DNA from: Erythroxylum novogranatense
Taxonomy: Eukaryota; Streptophyta; Magnoliopsida; Malpighiales; Erythroxylaceae
Reading direction: 5' to 3'
DNA length: 64,000 nt
NCBI GenBank assembly: GCA_029891385.1
Contig: CM057235.1
Location: 23,367,120-23,431,119 of the forward strand
Notes under the pieces: generated by a model
What the model was told of the DNA's origin: nothing
Database searches by the model: none
Seen by the model: the letters and a program-made list of their open reading frames with translations, nothing else
Shown: in pieces, positions 58,450 to 64,000 of the stretch
Layout: each line of letters starts with the position of its first letter
How positions within the stretch are numbered: position 1 is the first letter of the stretch
Made by a program: the position numbers and the translations under genes

Positions 58450-58652
58450 AAGTAAGTTGGTTCTACCCTACCTTCAACTCGAGTTTTAGGTAGCAAAGTG
58501 GTATCAGAGCTTAAATATGGGCCTGAGGCTTAGTCCAAGTTGCAAGTTCAATTCCCAGTGCAATGAACTGGGTCACAAAGCAGAAGTGTAGTGGATTTAA
58601 GTAATTTGGTTCCGCCCTACCTTCAACTCTAGTTTTGGGTAGCAAAGTGGTA
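58450..58652 (+). repeat. Direct repeat with tRNA-Met primer-binding site
   Basis: AAGTAAGTTGGTTCTACCCTA... (58450-58498) recurs 149 bases later (58599-58647). The first copy is followed at once by TGGTATCAGAGC (58499-58510), a perfect tRNA-Met primer-binding site; the second is followed by TGGTAGAAT. This is where the second caulimovirid-like sequence would start. Confidence 0.75.
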
Positions 58653-58849
58653 GAATATAGACGACATCACTTAATTAGTAACTAAATTAACTCTTTCACC
58701 ATCATAAAATCCAAACAAATTCTATCCTATTACCGATAAGGATGAAATTATCTATAGTTATGAATCAGATCAAGAAATTTATGTAGACCAAGATCAATGA
58801 GGAAAAAACGAAGAACAACTTGAATCTAGTCAAAGTGGAGAGAAAGGAA

Positions 58850-59300
58850 AAAAGAGAAACAAAAGATAAGTATCAATGGACCTCTAAACCTATCGAAGAA
58901 CTAGAAGACTTACAAAGATTCGGATATTATAGAAAGGATAATAAAATCTGAAAATTTCCTTTCGAATATACACCTAAACATGTTACATAAGGACCAAATG
59001 GAATACTAAATCTAGATTGTGTAATATCACCTGAAAAATTACTACTCGAATGGTCAAACAAATTAGCTTTAGTTATCCAACTAGAAAAACCATTTGAAGG
59101 AATCAATAATAAAACACTTTCTAAAATTTTATTACATATAAAACTACTGGAATTGTATTCAATTTCCTTTTAGATAATGAAATACGATTAAAAATACAAA
59201 TGCATTTTAAATGCAATTAAACTAATTCACGATTTCAATTAGTCACTAATGAAATTTACGAGGAATTAATTAGAAAGGATATAATTTCATACAAACAAGT
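58850..59300 (+). pseudogene. Movement-protein-like region of caulimovirid 2
   Basis: Broken frames include EELEDLQRFGYYRKDNKI, FPFEYTPKHVT, GPNGILNLDCVISPEKLLLE and LALVIQLEKPFEGINNKTL, consistent in order and character with a caulimovirid movement protein. Assignment is by resemblance. Confidence 0.5.
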
Positions 59301-59499
59301 CAGAGAAAATGAAGAACGAAAAAGCACTTTATGTCATTTAAATAATATGAGAATTTGTGATATTTGTTAATTTGAAGAATATACATGTGAATTTTAAAAA
59401 TATTATTATAAACTATCTTAAGCGAACAAGAAATATATATATATATATATTTATTCAAAACTCCTTATTCTATTAATAAAACAATAGAAGACAGATTTT

Positions 59500-59960
59500 A
59501 ATCAATCAAAGTCAAAATCTAGTAGTTTATAATTTAGGAGGAGCTATTTCAATCACTAAAGACATATTAGCTGAAAAATGTCTCGAAGAAAAATTACAAA
59601 AAACACTAAAACATAGAGACATTCAATTATGTTGTTCTAAATACTCTGAAGTACCTCAACAATATGGTTGCAACTCTTTCATTAGGCAAAAACCCCAAAA
59701 CAAAAAATACACAAAATATAGATGGAAAAGATATCCAAAAAAATTATAAAAACGACCTTTTCAACCTTATAAAAAATTCTTTAGATGAAAAAACTATAGA
59801 CAATTTAAACCTAAAAGACAATATTGCCCTCAAAATGAAAAAAAAAACTATCAATGTTAGCTATGTAAGGAAGAAGGACATTGTGCTAATAATTGTCCAA
59901 AGAAAAATAAAAAAAATACAAAGAAAAATTAAATATATTAAATTCTACATTTGAAGAAAA
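59500..59960 (+). pseudogene. Coat-protein C-terminus with zinc finger, caulimovirid 2
   Basis: A CX2CX4HX4C finger is read at 59855-59896. The codon after the first Cys is TAG, where a Trp is likely lost. It is surrounded by Lys/Asn-rich basic sequence. A 96-codon open stretch at 59664-59954 is in another frame and is probably an accident of the A-rich sequence. Confidence 0.6.
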
Positions 59961-60079
59961 TCTAGAACGATCGAATTAGATTATGAAACTAATTCAACAA
60001 TTTCATCTATCTATCAATATGAATCCCCAAGGTCAGAATCATAAACTAAATCCGAATACAACTTTTATTCAATTGATCA

Positions 60080-61880
60080 TTCAAAATAAAAAGTAAATGC
60101 ATATATAGATACAGGAGCTACTATATGTATAGCTTCAAGACAATTATTAACTAAGTGGAAAAATTAGATAAACCTCTTCAAATTGAATAGCCGATGGAAG
60201 CATAAAATCAATTTGGTATGTAAGTTATTACAATAATATAATAATTGAAAATATACATTTACAATACCATCTATTTATCAACAAGAATCAAGATTACCTT
60301 TGATACTAGGAAATAATTTCCTAAAATTATACAATCCCTTTTGTTAATATCTACTTTATATAACAATAAAAACACCAATAATAAAATTGTTAAATCAAAA
60401 GCAATTATTCTTAAAATCCATATATATCATACCACTTAGTACCAAAATTACAATCATAATGTAAAAACTCGATTATTTACGCTCTATCTTCTCAACAATA
60501 TGTCTATTCAAACAGAGATTGAAACATTATTAGAAGATATTTGTAGTGAAAATCCATTAGACCCTTTAAAATGTAAATAATCAATTAATCGAAATTAAAT
60601 TAAAAGATCCCACTCAAGAAATAAGCATTCGAAATAATATTCCTTATACTCAACAAGATGTTCAAGAATTTATTAATGAATGTACTAAACTTTTAGAAAA
60701 AGAATTAATTTCTCCAAGCACTAATAAACATTTAGCTCCTGCTTTTTATGTAAACATTCACTCCAAACAAAAAAGAGGAAAGCGAAGAATGGTTATTAAC
60801 TACAAAAAATCGAATGAAGCAACAATTGTAGATGCATACAAATTACCTAGAAAAGATTATTTATTAATAAACTTAAAGGACAAAATTGTTTTACAACCTT
60901 AGATGCAAAATTAGGATATTAGCAATTACGATTACATGAAAACACTAAACCACTCATTGTTTTTACATGTCCCCTTTAGAAACATTTTCAATGGAATGTA
61001 TTACCTTTTGGATTAAAACAAACACCTAGCATTTATCAATGCTTTATAGATAATAATCTTGAAGGCTTAGAAGAATTCACTTAAGCTTATATAGACAATA
61101 TATAATATTTTCTAATACGATAAAGAAAACTATTTAAAAAGGTTAAAATCGTACTTCACAGATGTAAAGAAAAAGGATTAATCCTAAGTAAAAAGAAAAT
61201 AAAATTAGCCCAACAAAATATTGAATATTTAGGGATCGAATTTCATAATGAATTCTTAAGATTACAACCAAAAATCCTTTCTAAAATACAAAAATTCTCA
61301 GATATATTAAAAATTAGAACTCATGTTCAACAATTTTTAGGCATTACTTAATTAGATATCAGATCAAGGATTTTTTAAAATTATAGCTAAAGAGCGAAAA
61401 AGGTTACAATTGAAATGTAGCATCAAAAATTAATGGAGCTGAAAATTTGACGACATAGAAACAGTACGTACATTTACCCACTTTATATAACTATCTTCCA
61501 AAAGATACACTTTTGGTACAAATTGATGCCAGTATGGATATATGGGTAGGTTGTCTTCTAGCAAAACCACCTAATCAAAAGCTTTATTTATTATTCAAGT
61601 ATATAAATGAGACATTTAATTCTACTAAATTAAAGTATCCAATACACAACTGTCTCAAAACTTTGAGAAAATGGTGAATTGATTTATTACCTACTGGATT
61701 CACAATTCAAACAAATTCTAAGTATTTATGCAGGTTTATAAAATATCATATCAAAACTAACAATAATCAAGGAAGATGAATTCGATGACAATTGGAATTA
61801 AATCAATACAATTTTCATATTCATTATATAAAATCTTATGACAATAGTCTTACAGATATTTTAACAAGAGAATGAAAACA
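60080..61880 (+). pseudogene. Protease-RT-RNase H region of caulimovirid 2
   Basis: Protease DTGA at 60108-60119. RT: RMVINYKKSNEATIVDAYKL near 60787, LPFGLKQTPSIYQCF near 61002, and the catalytic box reading AYIDN at 61085-61099, where the second Asp of YIDD has become Asn. RNase H: LLVQIDASMDIWVGCLLAKP near 61505. The block order and lack of integrase fit a caulimovirid polymerase. Numerous stops. Confidence 0.75.
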
Positions 61881-61899
61881 CCGATAATGAGCCGGAAGG

Positions 61900-63230
61900 A
61901 GTCATTAAACAAGAAGGAAGCAAAATTGTTCGAACTATAACAACAGGTGGGGACTATAGCAAAGGAAATTAATCAGTTAAGGACTACAATTACCCTCCTT
62001 GAAAAGCAAATATCTTCAGAGCAACCATCAACAACTAGTTCAACACCTACTATTCAACCAATTACCCCGTAATAAATTACTCAACTCTCTTTATGAAAAT
62101 CTCCAACACCATCATCCATTCCTCAATGCAAAGAAGAATTCAAAGAAGAAAAATTGTATGTCATTTTCAATGGACAAATGGTAGGAATTTATGACAAATG
62201 GCATAAGGTAGTAGTCAATATCATAGGAAAATTAACTATCTTGCATTGAAAACTTTTCAAGTAAACAAGAGGCAGAAAAGGCTTTATCAGAATTCAGAGG
62301 CCCAGTACTCAAACACTAGTATAAACAAGCCTTAGAAAAACCAGCCTTAGAACCTCACATGAAATCTTTAGGTAGACCAATCAGTATGAATCGAATCAAC
62401 TCAATACCTACTAAAGCTTTCAAAGAAGAAATGTGAAAAATCACTTTAGAGATGTTTTGTGATTGTTCCAAGCACTAAATGAGTGGAAAGAAGAGCAAAA
62501 ATTATTTTAGTATTATCCACAGAATAAAGACGCTATAGACTAAAAACAATTATTTTTCCAAAAGCAGATCCTATGATAACCTATCTCTTTTTTCATAATG
62601 GACTCATCGATACCATTTATTTAACCAGTTTAAATATTTTGTCAAAATTTCCATCTAGATTCAATCAAGTAGTAAAAAATTATAAGGACAGATTTGCTAC
62701 GGAAAGAGAAATCTTTATCAAGGTTTTTAGTAGCTACCGCATTTTCAAAGAAACAGACACAGTCAAGGATGCAGAAATAAAAGCATCCAGAATTGAATTT
62801 CTTAAAATTAGAATCAGCAACAGAATGTATCCTCCTATTGATGAACCACCAAGACAACCATTTAATTGGGAACTTATTAACTAGTTTAATCTCCATTGTT
62901 TAGAAGGAGTCTATCTACAATGCCTTTGAATTAATCCTGATTCCACAATCAAGGTTAACTATAGAGGAACCAATATCATCATGGTCTCCACTTACAAAGC
63001 ACCAATATCCACTGATGCTCTTCAAATAGTTAGAAATTTTGATCAACCATTTTCCACAATCTTAGGCATTTTCAAAGATATATTAGAACAATGGAAATAT
63101 GCATTATGTCAACAATTGTGAAATTATTCACAACGTCATTGTCATTGCTACCTTTCAGCATTAGAAGAAGATAAAGAAGAAAACAGTTCCATCGAAGCAA
63201 TAATCAAGGAATAAAGGAAGGCAACATTTT
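61900..63230 (+). pseudogene. Transactivator/viroplasmin-like gene of caulimovirid 2
   Basis: A coiled-coil-like start (KEINQLRTTITLLEKQISSE near 61957) leads to a viroplasmin-type domain: YVIFNGQMVGIYDKWHK at 62156-62206 and FSSKQEAEKAL near 62254. An open stretch of 103 codons (62573-62884) continues the C-terminal part. In caulimoviruses this protein forms inclusion bodies and allows reinitiation of translation on the polycistronic RNA. Stops near 62070, 62250 and 62320 and at 62882 disable it. Confidence 0.65.
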
Positions 63231-63545
63231 GCACGTCATTTTAAAAGTATGTGAGGCCCTGCATTGACCTAATAATTGGGCCCTGTCAACCAATAACAAA
63301 AGCATACCACTGCTTTTTGTGCTTTACTTTTACTAGCAGGTTAACACTACGTAAATGCGCAGTGAAAGTGCCCAGTGAATTTATACGGAGGGCAAAATTT
63401 AACATGACAGTTAAATAAAAAATAATATGAAAATGTAATGAAATAATCATCGGTTGGGAGAAGAACTTAGATGAAATGACTTTCTTTCAGATAAAATAAA
63501 AATAGTTTACATGTCTACTACTGACATCTACAGTATAAAGATACC
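63231..63545. other. Non-coding stretch after the viral block
   Basis: Possible viral 3' or promoter sequence. It contains a GGGCCC palindrome (63287-63292) and TACGTAA (63348-63354), but no TATA box and poly(A) signal pair that I can support. Confidence 0.35.
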
Positions 63546-63812
63546 TTAATCTATAAGTTTTTTAATGTGTGCTTCATAAAATTTCCTATTCTGGAAGTTT
63601 ACTTCTTTGAGATCGTTGGCCATCTTTATCATTTGACTAGTTTCATACATCTCGCCGTAGCGAAGTCCATCTAAATTACTATGTGTTTTTTTATTCCGCG
63701 CATGGTATTGGATAAGTAACTCATCTAGCTGATTTTGACGATCATATGTCTTCTTTATGGCATTTTTCAAATATCTTTTGCGCTCGAAATAGCTGGAATT
63801 CATATCTGGCAT
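63546..63812 (-). CDS. Unrecognised 88-codon frame, possible terminal exon
   Basis: Reads MPDMNSSYFERKRYLKNAIK and then a charged helical sequence ending FYEAHIKKLID, with balanced amino-acid use unlike the A-rich junk around it. The composition suggests a coiled or helical C-terminal segment. On the minus strand TTTTAATGCCAG at about 63804-63815 resembles a 3' splice site, so it may be the last exon of a host gene continuing right of the window. It could also be viral or chance. I do not recognise the family. Confidence 0.4.
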   Translation of the reverse strand: MPDMNSSYFERKRYLKNAIKKTYDRQNQLDELLIQYHARNKKTHSNLDGLRYGEMYETSQMIKMANDLKEVNFQNRKFYEAHIKKLID

Positions 63813-64000
63813 TAAAATAACGAAATTAGTGTATAAATGTGATAATTATTTCACAACTTTATTGAGAAGGAAGAATAAGACGAAGGTTGGAGTGGCAAAA
63901 TGCAGAATAGAATAAGGAGGGAACCTATAAAAAATGTTGCGTAAAGATAAAGAAAGGGTTTTGTTGACATTATAAATTGAAAAAATTAGGATGAAAAAAG
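63813..64000. other. Right window edge, nothing recognised
   Basis: A/T-rich sequence. If 63546-63812 is an exon, this would be intron. Confidence 0.3.

Larger units (their letters stand above)
58499..63230 (+). mobile_element. Endogenous caulimovirid sequence 2 (different type, non-functional)
   Basis: A second, more A/T-rich pararetrovirus-like block: primer-binding site (58499-58510), movement-protein-like region (about 58850-59290), coat zinc finger (59855-59896), protease (60108-60119), RT (60600-61130), RNase H (61490-61880) and a transactivator-like gene (61900-63230). Having a transactivator gene after RNase H points to the caulimovirus, soymovirus, cavemovirus or solendovirus side of the family, unlike block 1. 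No integrase, no LTRs, many stops. Confidence 0.7.

Noticed and set aside
59664..59954. 96-codon frame rich in Lys/Asn/Ile as a gene
   Set aside because: The zinc-finger reading of the coat protein uses a different frame in the same DNA, and composition follows the A-rich sequence.

Overview
The window looks like a repeat-dominated chromosome segment of a flowering plant, probably a eudicot. The evidence is Ty1/copia and Ty3/gypsy LTR retrotransposons with plant-type domains and tRNA-Met primer-binding sites, a plant LINE, endogenous caulimovirid (plant pararetrovirus) sequence, and one apparently intact plant gene of the DOMON/cytochrome b561 family. The DNA is A+T-rich and I see no bacterial-type gene organisation. 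Nearly every coding region except the one host gene carries stops or frameshifts. The species cannot be named from what I see.

Layout. (1) 1-1774: minus-strand Ty3/gypsy-type LTR inserted in the gag of a SIRE-type copia element. (2) 1775-9368: that copia element (plus strand): gag, protease, integrase, RT, RNase H, then an env-like frame, polypurine tract and 3' LTR. (3) About 9.37-11.28 kb: plus-strand gypsy-type LTR. (4) 11.28-35.7 kb: a nested stack. A degenerate Athila-like LTR (minus) is split by a 3.5-kb gypsy-type solo LTR (11664-34685, target duplication ATGTT). That solo LTR is split by two related copia elements. One is B (plus, about 14.0-23.8 kb, truncated), itself hit by another 3.8-kb solo LTR (19092-22865). 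The other is C (minus, 24381-34129, complete with two LTRs and target duplication CTTAA). (5) 36882-38081: the host gene, minus strand. (6) 38.8-40.8 kb: decayed LINE, then a CACTA-like terminus and an RNase H fragment of another retroelement. (7) 43.6-44.95 kb: decayed Ty3/gypsy gag-protease. (8) 45-48.7 kb: nothing recognised. (9) 48.7-63.2 kb: remains of two different caulimovirid-like genomes. The first has a triplicated movement-protein region, an inverted RT fragment and a tandem 3' repeat. The second ends in a transactivator/viroplasmin-like gene. (10) 63546-63812: an unassigned small minus-strand reading frame that may be a terminal exon.

Functionally, the host gene is the only one likely to make a cellular protein, a secretory-pathway transmembrane haem protein. 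The most interesting structural signal is in the long 5' leaders of copia B and C: four tandem stem-loops, colinear between the two copies, whose stems are kept by compensating changes. The same leaders also carry clusters of a palindromic decamer (AAGTCGACTT) that recurs at the LTR start. The viral block, with tandem and inverted rearrangements, is the second area worth attention.
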